A stretch of 35,359 bases of DNA, from contig NZ_JACIYP010000055.1 in NCBI RefSeq assembly GCF_014359905.1, positions 1 to 35,359 of the forward strand. Reading direction: 5' to 3'. The notes under the pieces are model-generated. The model saw nothing but the letters and a program-made list of their open reading frames with translations, did no database searches and was not told where the DNA came from. Below, in pieces: positions 15,660 to 24,338 of the stretch. A program made the position numbers and the translations under genes. Each line of letters starts with the position of its first letter. Position 1 is the stretch's first letter. The stretch comes from Hoeflea sp. GTDB taxonomy: Bacteria > Pseudomonadota > Alphaproteobacteria > Rhizobiales > Rhizobiaceae.

Positions 15660-15843
15660 TTTGGGAGATGGAATTTGGCGCGCCCATTGCAAGGGCCAAC
15701 GGCCATCCGGCGTCCGGGGACGGAAAACAGCCGGCCCTGGATTTAACCGGTTCTCCTGCTGTCGGATGCTTCGGCCGGAATCGCCTCCTGTTGCTTCCCT
15801 CCGGTGCGGCTGATAGAGCCAGCGCGGGCAAAACGGACAAATC

Positions 15844-16815
15844 ATGGCGCGCATTCTCCCAATCCTGGATCAGACCGCAATTCCGCTGGCAATCGAAGCT
15901 TTGCGGCGCGGCGAGCCCGTGGCGGTGCCGACCGAGACGGTCTACGGGCTCGCTGCCGACGCCACCAATCCTGCAGCGATTGCCGCCATCTACGAGGCCA
16001 AGGGACGCCCGCGCTTCAATCCGCTGATCTCGCATGTGTCCGATCTCGATATGGCGAAAGTGCATGTGAGGGTCTCGCCGCTTGCGGAAAAACTGGCCGC
16101 AGCCTTCTGGCCCGGCGCGCTGACGCTGGTGCTGCCGCTGAGCGATACCTGCAGGATCCATCCGCTCGCTACCGCCGGGCTGCCCACGGCCGCGGTCCGC
16201 ATGCCGGAAGGCTTTGCACGGGACCTGATCGCCGCCTTCGGCGAGCCTCTGGCGGCGCCGAGCGCCAACCGGTCGGGCCGCGTCAGCCCGACATCGGCCC
16301 GGCATGTGGAGGAGGATCTGGGCGAGCGTATCGGCCTGATCCTGGATGGAGGCCGCTGCCGCATCGGGGTGGAATCGACCATCCTGGCCGTGGACGACGC
16401 CGGGTTGCGTCTGCTCCGGCCCGGCGGCATTCCGGTGGACGCCATCGAAATGGTGGCCGGTCAGGCGATCCAGCGCCCTGCAACACAGGCCGGGGGGGCC
16501 GTGATCGCGCCGGGCATGCTGGCTTCGCATTATGCGCCGAGCGCGGCGGTGCGGTTGAACGCGACCGACGCCAGGTCCGGCGAAACGGTGATCAGATTCG
16601 GCGGCGTGCCGCTTCCGGGGGAGGATCAGGCGAAGATGATCCTGGACCTGTCGCCATCCGGCGATCTGCGCGAGGCGGCCGCAAACCTGTTTGATTTTCT
16701 CAAGCGCGCCGATGCGTCAGGCGCTGCCTGCATCGCCGTGGCTCCGGTTCCCGCTCACGGCCTGGGCGAGGCCATCAACGACCGCCTGGCCCGCGCCGCA
16801 GCACCGCGCGACTGA
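15844..16815 (+). CDS. tsaC: L-threonylcarbamoyladenylate synthase (Sua5 type)
   Basis: A 323-residue two-domain Sua5 protein. The YrdC domain (about 1-205) contains VPTETVYGLAADA, KGRPRFNPL, FWPGALTLVLP, AAPSANRSGRVSPT and VESTIL, the characteristic order. A linker and a C-terminal Sua5 domain (about 215-323) follow, beginning with PGMLASHYAP. The enzyme makes threonylcarbamoyl-AMP from threonine, bicarbonate and ATP for the universal t6A37 modification of ANN-decoding tRNAs; the transferring TsaD/TsaB/TsaE partners are elsewhere. It is divergent from the acyl-CoA dehydrogenase gene and convergent with the TadG-like gene, so it is probably transcribed alone. Confidence 0.93.
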   Translation: MARILPILDQTAIPLAIEALRRGEPVAVPTETVYGLAADATNPAAIAAIYEAKGRPRFNPLISHVSDLDMAKVHVRVSPLAEKLAAAFWPGALTLVLPLSDTCRIHPLATAGLPTAAVRMPEGFARDLIAAFGEPLAAPSANRSGRVSPTSARHVEEDLGERIGLILDGGRCRIGVESTILAVDDAGLRLLRPGGIPVDAIEMVAGQAIQRPATQAGGAVIAPGMLASHYAPSAAVRLNATDARSGETVIRFGGVPLPGEDQAKMILDLSPSGDLREAAANLFDFLKRADASGAACIAVAPVPAHGLGEAINDRLARAAAPRD

Positions 16816-16829
16816 GACCCTAACGCCGA

Positions 16830-16861
16830 AGCGCCACGGGATCATGGATCCTCGTGGCGCT
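16830..16861. terminator. Hairpin between convergent tsaC and TadG-like genes
   Basis: AGCGCCACG-GGATC (16830-16843) pairs with GATCC-T-CGTGGCGCT (16847-16861), a 14-base-pair stem with one bulged T and a three-base loop. There is no T-run on either side, so it is either a non-canonical terminator or another function such as mRNA 3' end protection. Its position 15 bases past the tsaC stop and before the opposite gene's stop favours transcription ending. Confidence 0.5.
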
Positions 16862-16913
16862 CCAGACATCTTCATCGACCGGACGGCAGATCGGAAGACC
16901 CGCACGAAGGGCG

Positions 16914-18203
16914 TCACCCGGTCAGAAGCGGCGTGTTGATGATCTTCTTGAACAGGGCTGTCATGGCGTCGCTGATGCCCTCGGTCGGGCTAACTTCAAA
17001 GAACAGGCCCGGCGAGGCGCATTCTTTCATGCGGGTCGGAATTTCATTCTGGAACGGCTCTATCCAGTCTTCATACCAATCATTAGCCGGAAGCGGCAGG
17101 TAGGTCGTGTACAGAACCGCGATCCGGTGGCCCTTGTCTTTCAACGCCTTGCAATGCTTGACATCGATCGGCTCCTGGCAGCGTCCGCCGGTGGTCTTCT
17201 TGGTGCAATTCGCAGGCTTGTAGCTGTTGCCAACGCCATCGGAGACAAAGAACAGGATCTTTTCCGGTGAAGACGCTGTAAGGCCCGATCCAGGTGCTCC
17301 CATCTTGTCGCTGATTTGCGTGAGGGCGCGGTCAAAATCGGTCTGCTGGTCATTGTTAAAATTCTGCTTCGGGATCGACATCAGATCGACTTTGGCAGCC
17401 TGCTGTTTGGCCTTGGCCAGATTGGTTGTCGGCGCAATGACCTCAAGCAGCTTGGTGTCTTCGGCCCTTTCGCCAAAGCTGTAGACGCCCATGCGATACT
17501 GATTGGAAAACTTGCGGGACTCCTTGGCCGTATCCATCAAGGCGGCGGCCGCCTGCGCCACCACATTGATGCGGATGGTGACGCCAAGATTCTTGGCGAT
17601 ATTGTAGTTGCTGGTCATGACTTCCACGCCGTTCTTGACGATGTGGCAAGCGAATGCGCAGGTATCCGGTGTATTCGCCATCAATCTGGTGACATCGGCC
17701 GGGGTGGCGGCCACGCCCATCGACGGGGTGTTGTCGAGCAGCAGGTAGAAGTCCCGGTAGACCTCTGTCTGATACTGGACGGTGGCGCTGCCTGCGACCT
17801 GGATACTGTCCTTGCCCAACACTCTGGCGAGGGTGGTCGGCACCGAGACCACGTAATTGATGACCGAATACAGAATGCCGTCTTTCTTCACGACCTTGGC
17901 TTCGATTGTGTCGACCGTGTATCCCGTCTCGTTCTCAAGCTGGGCCTTGAAGAAGGTCACGGCATCGGCTTCACCTATCGAGACTTCGCCGTCACCCGCC
18001 ATCGAAAAGGCTGCCTTGACCCCTTCCGACCTTTCCGCGACGGCGGCGAGGGCGGCCGCGTCGGCCGCGCCCTGAATGTGGTTCTTGACCGAACTCGCAT
18101 TGGCGTAATCGAGCGCAAATCCCGCCGCGCCAATCACCGGAACAAGCAGAATGGCGAATATCAGTCCGAAATTCCCGGAACGGTTTTCAAGAAAGCCAAG
18201 CAT
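16914..18203 (-). CDS. TadG-like pilus assembly protein with a vWA domain
   Basis: 429 residues. The N-terminus SGNFGLIFAILLVPVIGAAG is the TadE/TadG-type membrane helix (about 11-32), followed by GAADAAALAA, a frequent feature of Tad-like proteins. A von Willebrand A-type domain begins near 150 with the metal-site motif DNTPS at 157-161 (D-x-T-x-S, a variant of D-x-S-x-S) and continues through FFVSDGVGN. TadG-like proteins are pseudopilin-related or cell-envelope proteins linked to Flp/Tad pili and adhesion. No other tad or cpa genes are nearby, so this is an orphan copy. An AAGGA ribosome site precedes the ATG. The gene is divergent from the FAD oxidoreductase and shares a 229-base intergenic region with it. 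Confidence 0.85.
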   Translation of the reverse strand: MLGFLENRSGNFGLIFAILLVPVIGAAGFALDYANASSVKNHIQGAADAAALAAVAERSEGVKAAFSMAGDGEVSIGEADAVTFFKAQLENETGYTVDTIEAKVVKKDGILYSVINYVVSVPTTLARVLGKDSIQVAGSATVQYQTEVYRDFYLLLDNTPSMGVAATPADVTRLMANTPDTCAFACHIVKNGVEVMTSNYNIAKNLGVTIRINVVAQAAAALMDTAKESRKFSNQYRMGVYSFGERAEDTKLLEVIAPTTNLAKAKQQAAKVDLMSIPKQNFNNDQQTDFDRALTQISDKMGAPGSGLTASSPEKILFFVSDGVGNSYKPANCTKKTTGGRCQEPIDVKHCKALKDKGHRIAVLYTTYLPLPANDWYEDWIEPFQNEIPTRMKECASPGLFFEVSPTEGISDAMTALFKKIINTPLLTG

Positions 18204-18432
18204 TGCCGTTTTCCTTTTCGAATAGAGACATGTTTAGACTTAAAAGCCTGAAGAACGCTGAAACCGGCATTTCCAATTTTATCAAATCCCGGCGTTGCGC
18301 TCCTCCACCCCGATTGAGGATTTGCGGTTGCGCTCAAACCCACGCCGCGGCGCGGTCTCCATCAGAAAGGCACGAGGGAGTAAATCGTCGCACCTCTCGA
18401 CTTGAAGCTGACGCGGGGATAGATGCTTGATC

Positions 18433-19866
18433 ATGCCAACGCCCTTGACCGATTCCGCGCTGATTGCCCGTTTTGCCGCCATTACCGGTGAGCGGAATGC
18501 CTTGACGACGCCAGCCGACATTGCCCCGCATCTGATCGAACTGCGCGGCCTTTACCAGGGCGAAAGCCCGCTGGTTCTGCGTCCGGGCACGACACAGGAA
18601 GTCTCGGCCATCCTGCGGCTGGCGCATGAGACGGATACGGCAATCGTGCCCCAGGGCGGCAATACCGGGCTGGTGGGCGGGCAGTCACCGCGTCCGGGAC
18701 AGGGTGAAATCGTGCTGTCGCTGGCGCGGCTCAACAAGATCCGGTCGCTCGACCCGGTCGGCCAGACGATGGTGGCAGAGGCCGGCGTGGTGCTGGCGCA
18801 GGCGCAGCAGGCGGCCAGCGACGCGGGGCTGCTGTTTCCGCTGTCGCTCGGATCGGAAGGGTCGTGCCAGATCGGCGGCAATCTTTCCTCCAATGCCGGC
18901 GGAACCGCCGTTCTCGCCTATGGCAACATGCGCCAGCTCTGCCTCGGACTCGAGGTGGTGCTGCCGGATGGTGAAATCTGGCACGGGCTGCGCGCGCTCA
19001 AGAAGGACAACACAGGCTACGATCTGCGCGACCTGTTCATCGGCGCGGAAGGCACGCTGGGTGTGATCACGGCGGCTGTATTGAAACTGTTTCCGGCGCG
19101 GCGCGGGCACGAGACCATCTATGCGGGCGTGGATAATCCGGACACCGCGCTGAAGCTGTTCCGTGTCGCGCAGGATTACTGCGGCGCGTCGCTCACCGGC
19201 TTCGAGCTGATGCCGCGCATCGGCGTCGAATTCACCACCCGGCATATCGAGGACGTGCGCGATCCGCTCAGCGAACCGCATCCCTGGTACGCGCTGATCG
19301 ACATTTCATCGGGTCAATCGCAGGAAGCGGCGCGGGCCATGCTGGAAGGCCTGTTCATGGCGGCCGACGAGAAGGGCCTGATCCGCGATGCCGCCGCCGC
19401 CGAGACCGAGGCACAACGCCGGAATTTCTGGAAACTGAGGGAATCGATGTCCTGGGCGCAGAAGCCCGAGGGCGGGTCGATCAAGCATGACGTGTCGGTG
19501 CCGGTGGCGCTCGTGCCGGAGTTTCTTGCGCGCGCCGACCATGCAGTGAAGTCCGCTATGCCGGATGCGCGCATCGTCGCCTTCGGGCACATGGGCGACG
19601 GCAACATTCATTACAACATCTCCCAGCCCCTGGGCGCCGACACCCAGGCCTTCCTCGCGCGCTGGTCGGAGATGAACGCAATCGTGCATGCGATCGTTCT
19701 GGATCTGGACGGGTCGATCTCGGCCGAACACGGCATCGGACAACTCAAGCGCGACGAGCTTGCCGCTATCCGGTCGCCCGTCGAAATGGAGCTGATGCAC
19801 AGGATCAAACAGGCGTTTGATCCCAAAGGCATCATGAATCCGGGCAAGGTGGTTGCTTCCCGGTAA
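18433..19866 (+). CDS. FAD-binding oxidoreductase, GlcD / D-2-hydroxyacid dehydrogenase type
   Basis: 477 residues from ATG 18433. The PCMH-type FAD domain (about 35-225) has VPQGGNTGLVGGQSP at 72-86 and GGNLSSNAGGTAVLAYGN; the C-terminal oxidase domain has the metal-site GHMGDGNIHYNI and SAEHGIGQLKRDEL near the end. This matches the family of D-2-hydroxyglutarate, D-lactate and glycolate dehydrogenases, which oxidise a D-2-hydroxyacid to the 2-oxoacid and pass electrons to a quinone, cytochrome or ETF. Substrate is not readable from sequence. TTG 18427 could add two residues; an out-of-frame ATG at 18423 lies between the GGGGA and the start, making this initiation region slightly unusual. 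No partner genes are adjacent. Confidence 0.9.
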   Translation: MPTPLTDSALIARFAAITGERNALTTPADIAPHLIELRGLYQGESPLVLRPGTTQEVSAILRLAHETDTAIVPQGGNTGLVGGQSPRPGQGEIVLSLARLNKIRSLDPVGQTMVAEAGVVLAQAQQAASDAGLLFPLSLGSEGSCQIGGNLSSNAGGTAVLAYGNMRQLCLGLEVVLPDGEIWHGLRALKKDNTGYDLRDLFIGAEGTLGVITAAVLKLFPARRGHETIYAGVDNPDTALKLFRVAQDYCGASLTGFELMPRIGVEFTTRHIEDVRDPLSEPHPWYALIDISSGQSQEAARAMLEGLFMAADEKGLIRDAAAAETEAQRRNFWKLRESMSWAQKPEGGSIKHDVSVPVALVPEFLARADHAVKSAMPDARIVAFGHMGDGNIHYNISQPLGADTQAFLARWSEMNAIVHAIVLDLDGSISAEHGIGQLKRDELAAIRSPVEMELMHRIKQAFDPKGIMNPGKVVASR

Positions 19867-20049
19867 CCTTTCCAAAATGGAAATGGGACGGTGGGGGTTC
19901 GCTAACCATCTCCGAGACATAGCTTTTCTTAACCCAGAATTTTAAGCCGCTTTGAACGGCATTTTGGCATGTTGCTTCGTGTGAGAGGGCGAAAAGCCCC
20001 GGATGAGAAGACCGGATAACCGGCTCTCAAGAGTTACAGAGGCGATACC

Positions 20050-20613
20050 ATGACCAACACCGTATTGAAGCCCGTCTGGGCCGGATTCGAGTTGCGGCTC
20101 GATCCAGGCAACTTCCCGCAACGCGTGTCCTATGCGGCGCGCAACGAACGTGACGAGGTATCCGTGACGCTCGACAGCCGCGGCGCCGTGATCCGCAAAG
20201 TCCTGTCAAAATCAGGGCTGCCGCTGTCAATTGCCCTGCCGGCCCGCGCCTTCAAGGGCGTTGCCGCACGGGCCATCGACCATGGCGACGGCACCGTGAC
20301 CGTGACGCTCGAACTGCACCACACCGACCTCGCCCTGTGCGTGCCCCTGCTGGTCGCCCATGACCTTGATGATATCGCCGCCGACTGGCGCGCCTGGGCG
20401 GAACTCTACGGCCTGCCGATGATGATGGTGGAAGCCGATGGCGTGGCCCGCCCGCTTGAAGACGGAGCCGGCCGGCCGGCCGCCTCTCCGTCGCGACGCC
20501 GCCGTCATCACCAGATCGCCGACCGCCGGCCGCGGTTCCTGGTGCGCCGCACCACCGGCAAGATGGGGTTCCGCATGAAGATCGAAGGTCGCGAGATTAT
20601 CGCGCGGCGCTGA
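20050..20613 (+). CDS. DUF6101 family protein
   Basis: 187 residues. I recognise it as the DUF6101 family that sits beside ubiA in many Hyphomicrobiales; its function is unknown. The N-terminal two-thirds (about 1-140) alternates strands with conserved-looking stretches such as RVSYAARNERDEV, LPARAFKGVAAR and VPLLVAHDLDDIAADWRAWA. The C-terminal part is arginine-rich (SRRRRHHQIADRRPRFLVRR), which suggests nucleic acid or membrane surface contact. There is no signal peptide or TM segment. An AGAGG ribosome site is about ten bases before ATG. A strong terminator follows 25 bases after the stop. Confidence 0.8.
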   Translation: MTNTVLKPVWAGFELRLDPGNFPQRVSYAARNERDEVSVTLDSRGAVIRKVLSKSGLPLSIALPARAFKGVAARAIDHGDGTVTVTLELHHTDLALCVPLLVAHDLDDIAADWRAWAELYGLPMMMVEADGVARPLEDGAGRPAASPSRRRRHHQIADRRPRFLVRRTTGKMGFRMKIEGREIIARR

Positions 20614-20638
20614 AACCACCTCCCGAGACGCGGAGAAG

Positions 20639-20669
20639 CCCGGTTGCCGGAAACGGCGACCGGGTTTTT
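20639..20669. terminator. Rho-independent terminator after DUF6101, possibly shared with ubiA
   Basis: CCCGGTTGCCG (20639-20649) pairs with CGGCGACCGGG (20654-20664), an 11-base-pair stem with one G-T pair, around a GAAA tetraloop, followed by a run of five T. The T-run serves the plus strand. Its position between the two converging stop codons (20613 and 20673) means the hairpin may also slow minus-strand transcription from ubiA. Confidence 0.87.
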
Positions 20670-20672
20670 CGT

Positions 20673-21647
20673 TCAGACGAGAAGCGCGGCGCAGAGGCCG
20701 AGAAACACGATCAGGCCGACATGGCTGTTGGCCTTGAACAGCTTCAGACATTGATCGGCATCGTCGATATCGATGACGCGGATCTGCCAGGCGAGCATGA
20801 TCACGGCCACCGCCAGGCCGGCAAAAGCGGGCCAGGAGACAGATGTCAGGATAAAGGCTGCAGCGGCCATCGCGGTGAAGATGCCGTAGAACACAACGAG
20901 CCAGATTTTCGTGTTGTCGCCGAACAGCCGCGCGGTGGAGCGCACGCCGACCAGCGCGTCGTCCTCCTTGTCCTGATGGGCGTAGATCGTGTCGTAGCCG
21001 ATGGTCCAGGCAATGGCGCCCGCATAGAGCAGCAGCGGCGGCCAGGCGAGCTCAGCGAAGACCGCCGCCCAGCCCATCAGCGCGCCCCAGGAGAAGGCCA
21101 GCCCGAGGAAGAATTGCGGCCAGTCGGTAAAACGCTTGGCGAAGGGGTAGATGGCGACGATGCCGAGCGAGGCAATGCCGAGCAGGATAGAGAACCAGTT
21201 GAACTGGATGAGCACCAGCAGTCCGACCAGCGCCTGAATGACGAGGAACGCGGTTGCCGCACCCTTCGAAATCCGGCGTGACGGCAAGGGCCGCGAGCGG
21301 GTCCGCGCCACCTTGGCGTCGATCTTGTGATCGACCAGATCGTTCCAGGTGCAGCCCGCGCCGCGCATGGCAATGGCGCCGGTCATGAACAGGAACAGAT
21401 GCCAGAGCGTGAGCGCCGGGAACCAGACCGTATCCACATTGGTGGGCGAGCTTGCGACATTGGCGGCGAGCGCTGCCGACCAGAAGCACGGCCACATCAG
21501 CAATTGCCAGCCGATGGGACGATCCCAGCGCGCCAGCTGGGCGTGGGGCCACAGGGCCCTGGGCAGGACCCGGTAGACCCAATTACCCGAGGGTGCATCG
21601 GCCACCCGGGCGTTTGATTCAGGGATCGGATTGCGTGCAGCGGACAT
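20673..21647 (-). CDS. ubiA: 4-hydroxybenzoate octaprenyltransferase
   Basis: A 324-residue polytopic membrane protein of the UbiA superfamily. The first aspartate-rich motif is NDLVDHKID at 102-110, followed by AKVARTRSRPLPS; the second is YDTIYAHQDKEDD at 218-230. Between and after them are several hydrophobic helices consistent with the eight to nine TM helices of the family. It transfers a polyprenyl chain to 4-hydroxybenzoate, the first membrane step of ubiquinone synthesis. A GGAG ribosome site is close to the ATG. The gene is divergent from purD across a 534-base gap and convergent with DUF6101. Confidence 0.93.
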   Translation of the reverse strand: MSAARNPIPESNARVADAPSGNWVYRVLPRALWPHAQLARWDRPIGWQLLMWPCFWSAALAANVASSPTNVDTVWFPALTLWHLFLFMTGAIAMRGAGCTWNDLVDHKIDAKVARTRSRPLPSRRISKGAATAFLVIQALVGLLVLIQFNWFSILLGIASLGIVAIYPFAKRFTDWPQFFLGLAFSWGALMGWAAVFAELAWPPLLLYAGAIAWTIGYDTIYAHQDKEDDALVGVRSTARLFGDNTKIWLVVFYGIFTAMAAAAFILTSVSWPAFAGLAVAVIMLAWQIRVIDIDDADQCLKLFKANSHVGLIVFLGLCAALLV

Positions 21648-22181
21648 GCTCCGACTGTTGCCACCCGAAGCAAGTCAGGTCAAGACGGCTGTCCGCGGCC
21701 GCGCAGGAAACGGCGAAGACGCCGCGGCTGCCCCGGAGCGCGGTCCCCGCTCGGGCGGGAAATCCGGCTGAAGGCCCTGATTGCACCGAGGAACGGACAG
21801 CCATCCTGATCGCCAACGCGTTTTGCCAGGGCCGCGCGGGAAATCCGGAACAGGGTCTTTTCCCTCGCGCATCTCAAATCCAGCCGCTTGCCCCCATGAG
21901 GGGAGGAATTGAGGGTGGGCGTCGTGAGCGCAGCGAACCGGAAATACCCCCGCCCGGATCGCCTGCGCTGCACTTGTCGCTCGCAAGGGTCGAGCCGCGG
22001 GTCTCAACGCGTCCTTCGGACCCCCTCAGAGGAAGGCGGGGGCTCTCGTTTTGCCCCGTCGAGTTTTGTGGGCGCGCCTCCTGCCATGGCGTTCTTTGCT
22101 TGACCCCGCGGCGATGTTTTCCTAACCCGGAGCCAGCAAGGCTTGTCCGCCCCGTCCCGTCCACGCGCCTGGAGACCACCG
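21648..22181. other. 534-base gap between ubiA and purD without a convincing gene
   Basis: No frame here has both a credible start and a protein-like composition. A 13-base direct repeat GCGGGAAATCCGG occurs at 21755-21767 and 21836-21848. The region must hold the promoters of divergent ubiA and purD, but I cannot identify boxes by eye. A GGAG at 22171-22174 is the purD ribosome site. Confidence 0.5.
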
Positions 22182-23462
22182 ATGATGAATGTGCTGTTGA
22201 TCGGGTCCGGCGGCCGCGAACATGCGCTGGCCTGGAAGATCTCCCAGTCGCCGCTCATCGGCACGCTTCATGCGGCGCCGGGCAATCCCGGCATTGCAGA
22301 GCACGCAGTGCTGAGCGCGCTTGATCCGTTCGACCACGAAGCCGTTGTCAGCTTCTGCCGCGACAAGGCGATCGACCTGGTGGTGGTGGGCCCCGAGGCG
22401 CCACTGGTGGCGGGGTTGGCCGACGCGCTGGGCACAGCCGGGATTTCGGTTTTCGGGCCATCGGCCGCGGCAGCGCAGCTCGAAGGCTCCAAGGGCTTCA
22501 CCAAGGATCTGTGTGCGCGCGAAAACATTCCCACCGGGGCCTATCAGCGGTTCAACAATGCACCCAAGGCCAAGGCCTATGCGCGGGCGCAGGGCGCGCC
22601 GATCGTCATCAAGGCCGACGGGCTGGCCGCCGGCAAGGGCGTGACCGTGGCGATGACGGTCGAAGAGGCGCTCAGCGCGATCGATGATTGCTTCGAGGGC
22701 GCGTTCGGCGAAGCCGGCGCCGAGGTGGTGGTCGAGGAATTTCTGGACGGCGAGGAGGCGAGCTTCTTCTGCCTGTGCGACGGCACCACCGCCCTGCCCT
22801 TCGGCACGGCGCAGGACCACAAGCGCGTCGGCGACGGCGACACCGGCCCCAACACCGGCGGCATGGGCGCCTATTCGCCCGCACCGGTGATGACGCCGGA
22901 GCTGATCGACCGCACCATGAAAGACATCATCGGGCCGACCATGCGCGGCATGGCGGCACTCGGCGCGCCGTTCACCGGCGTGCTCTATGCCGGGCTGATG
23001 ATCGATGACAGCGGGCCGAGGCTGATCGAGTACAATGCGCGCTTTGGCGATCCGGAATGCCAGGTGCTGATGATGCGGCTCAAGGGGGATGTGCTCACGC
23101 TGCTCAAGGCCGCCGCTGAAGGCAGCCTCGCGGATCTCTCCGCCAGCTGGAGCGACGAGGCGGCGCTGACCGTGGTGATGGCGGCTCAAGGCTATCCCGG
23201 TACGCCGAGGAAAGGCACGAAGATTGCCGGCCTCGCAGCGGCCGAGGCAACCGGCGCTAAGGTGTTTCATGCCGGCACGGCGTTGGATGACGGACAACTG
23301 GTGGCCAATGGCGGACGGGTGCTCAATGTCACGGCGCTCGGGCCCGACGTCACCACGGCGCAGGCAAGAGCCTACGCGGCGGTTGAGGCGATCGACTGGC
23401 CGGGCGGATTCTGCCGCCGCGACATCGGCTGGCGGGCGGTCGAGCGCGAGGGAAGAAATTAA
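22182..23462 (+). CDS. purD: Phosphoribosylamine-glycine ligase (GAR synthetase)
   Basis: A 426-residue ATP-grasp enzyme that joins phosphoribosylamine and glycine with ATP in the second step of purine synthesis. It opens with [16 protein letters not shown], the classical N-terminus, followed by [24 protein letters not shown], the ATP-grasp core [33 protein letters not shown] and [13 protein letters not shown]. Length fits the family. I start at ATG 22182 because GGAG at 22171-22174 is well placed; an open frame extends back to 22143 but the added residues are not PurD-like. The gene appears to be monocistronic; the next gene starts 99 bases later. Confidence 0.95.
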   Translation: MMNVLLIGSGGREHALAWKISQSPLIGTLHAAPGNPGIAEHAVLSALDPFDHEAVVSFCRDKAIDLVVVGPEAPLVAGLADALGTAGISVFGPSAAAAQLEGSKGFTKDLCARENIPTGAYQRFNNAPKAKAYARAQGAPIVIKADGLAAGKGVTVAMTVEEALSAIDDCFEGAFGEAGAEVVVEEFLDGEEASFFCLCDGTTALPFGTAQDHKRVGDGDTGPNTGGMGAYSPAPVMTPELIDRTMKDIIGPTMRGMAALGAPFTGVLYAGLMIDDSGPRLIEYNARFGDPECQVLMMRLKGDVLTLLKAAAEGSLADLSASWSDEAALTVVMAAQGYPGTPRKGTKIAGLAAAEATGAKVFHAGTALDDGQLVANGGRVLNVTALGPDVTTAQARAYAAVEAIDWPGGFCRRDIGWRAVEREGRN

Positions 23463-23561
23463 CGCGGCGTTTACCGCTTCCAAAAACCGGATCGTAACGG
23501 CCCCGCGCTAGAGTGCACTCACCAGAACCGGAGATTTCCGGATAGAACGGGAGTATGCGCC

Positions 23562-24101
23562 ATGCTGAGAATGATCATTGCCGCCACCTTGTGTGCGGGC
23601 GCGGGAGTGGCCAATGCCGGTTCCATCGAATCGTTCGAGGCGACATCCAGCACCCGGACCAGCATTGTCGAAGTGGGCTGCCCGGCCTGCGCGCGCGCAG
23701 CCACGGAAAAGGCCGATGAAGAGGGCAGAGTCAAGCTCGCGCCGGGCGAACAGATCATCGAAGTGCGCAATATCGACGGCGAGATGATGATCTACCGCAC
23801 CGAAAACTGGCTCGGCGGTTCGCCCGTCACCATGGTCCGCAAGGCCAGCGAGCTGGACCTGATTGCGCTGGGCGTGGCCGTGCCTGAAGACAACAAGACC
23901 GCCGAGGCCGACTCACCGGCCGGCAGCGGAGCAGAACCGCCCGTCACTGTCGAAACCGCGACCGAACCGCCGCTGTTCGTCCCGGTCATCGCCAACACGG
24001 CGCCCGGGATCGACAAGGACACCAAGACATCGGCGCTGGGCGACAGCGACAAGACCGTCGTTCCGCTGGATGCATCGCAGTTCGAGCTCCGGCTCAACTG
24101 A
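23562..24101 (+). CDS. HPE1-like secreted protein
   Basis: 179 residues. A signal peptide covers residues 1-19 (MLRMIIAATL, core, VANA before GSIE). A CPAC motif at 40-43 follows in a segment EVGCPACARAA, then VKLAPGEQIIEVRNIDGEMMIYRTENWLGGSP, split by normal breaks, and an acidic low-complexity middle. It ends in LDASQFELRLN. This order matches the small rhizobial family annotated as plant virulence effector HPE1-like, which I recognise from its pattern of signal peptide, CxxC, a TEAWLGGSP-like block and an SFxLR ending. Despite the name, a role in virulence is not established for this family in free-living rhizobia. It is probably periplasmic or secreted. The gene stands 99 bases after purD, with no operon partner. 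Confidence 0.75.
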   Translation: MLRMIIAATLCAGAGVANAGSIESFEATSSTRTSIVEVGCPACARAATEKADEEGRVKLAPGEQIIEVRNIDGEMMIYRTENWLGGSPVTMVRKASELDLIALGVAVPEDNKTAEADSPAGSGAEPPVTVETATEPPLFVPVIANTAPGIDKDTKTSALGDSDKTVVPLDASQFELRLN

Positions 24102-24173
24102 GCCTTTCAGGATCGGACGGGCCCCACCCCGTCCCTGCCGCGCAAGCCCTCGTCCGGGTCCGCGATGGCACCC

Positions 24174-24204
24174 AGCCGGCGCCCACCTCCAGGGGTCGCC
24201 GGCT
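24174..24204 (+). terminator. Candidate terminator after the HPE1-like gene
   Basis: AGCCGGCG (24174-24181) and CGCCGGCT (24197-24204) form an eight-base stem; the 15-base loop can pair further (CCC with GGG). TCGGGCTTTT follows, giving a short T-run at 24211-24214. The spacing between stem and T-run is longer than ideal. Confidence 0.4.
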
Positions 24205-24338
24205 TCGGGCTTTTGAGGCGGCCGCAGGGGATCTTCCGCGTCCCCCAGTCTTGATGCAGCCATGACCGGGTGGTAACCGTCACATCGCGCGTTGCATGAT
24301 CTGTCGTGGTTCGCCGCAACTCCGGCCAGCGAGGCAAT

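Noticed and set aside
14332..15813. 493-codon plus-strand frame opposite the acyl-CoA dehydrogenase
   Set aside because: Shadow of a certain gene, no domain.
22143..22181. Upstream extension of purD
   Set aside because: The added residues are not PurD-like and the ribosome site GGAG fits the ATG at 22182.
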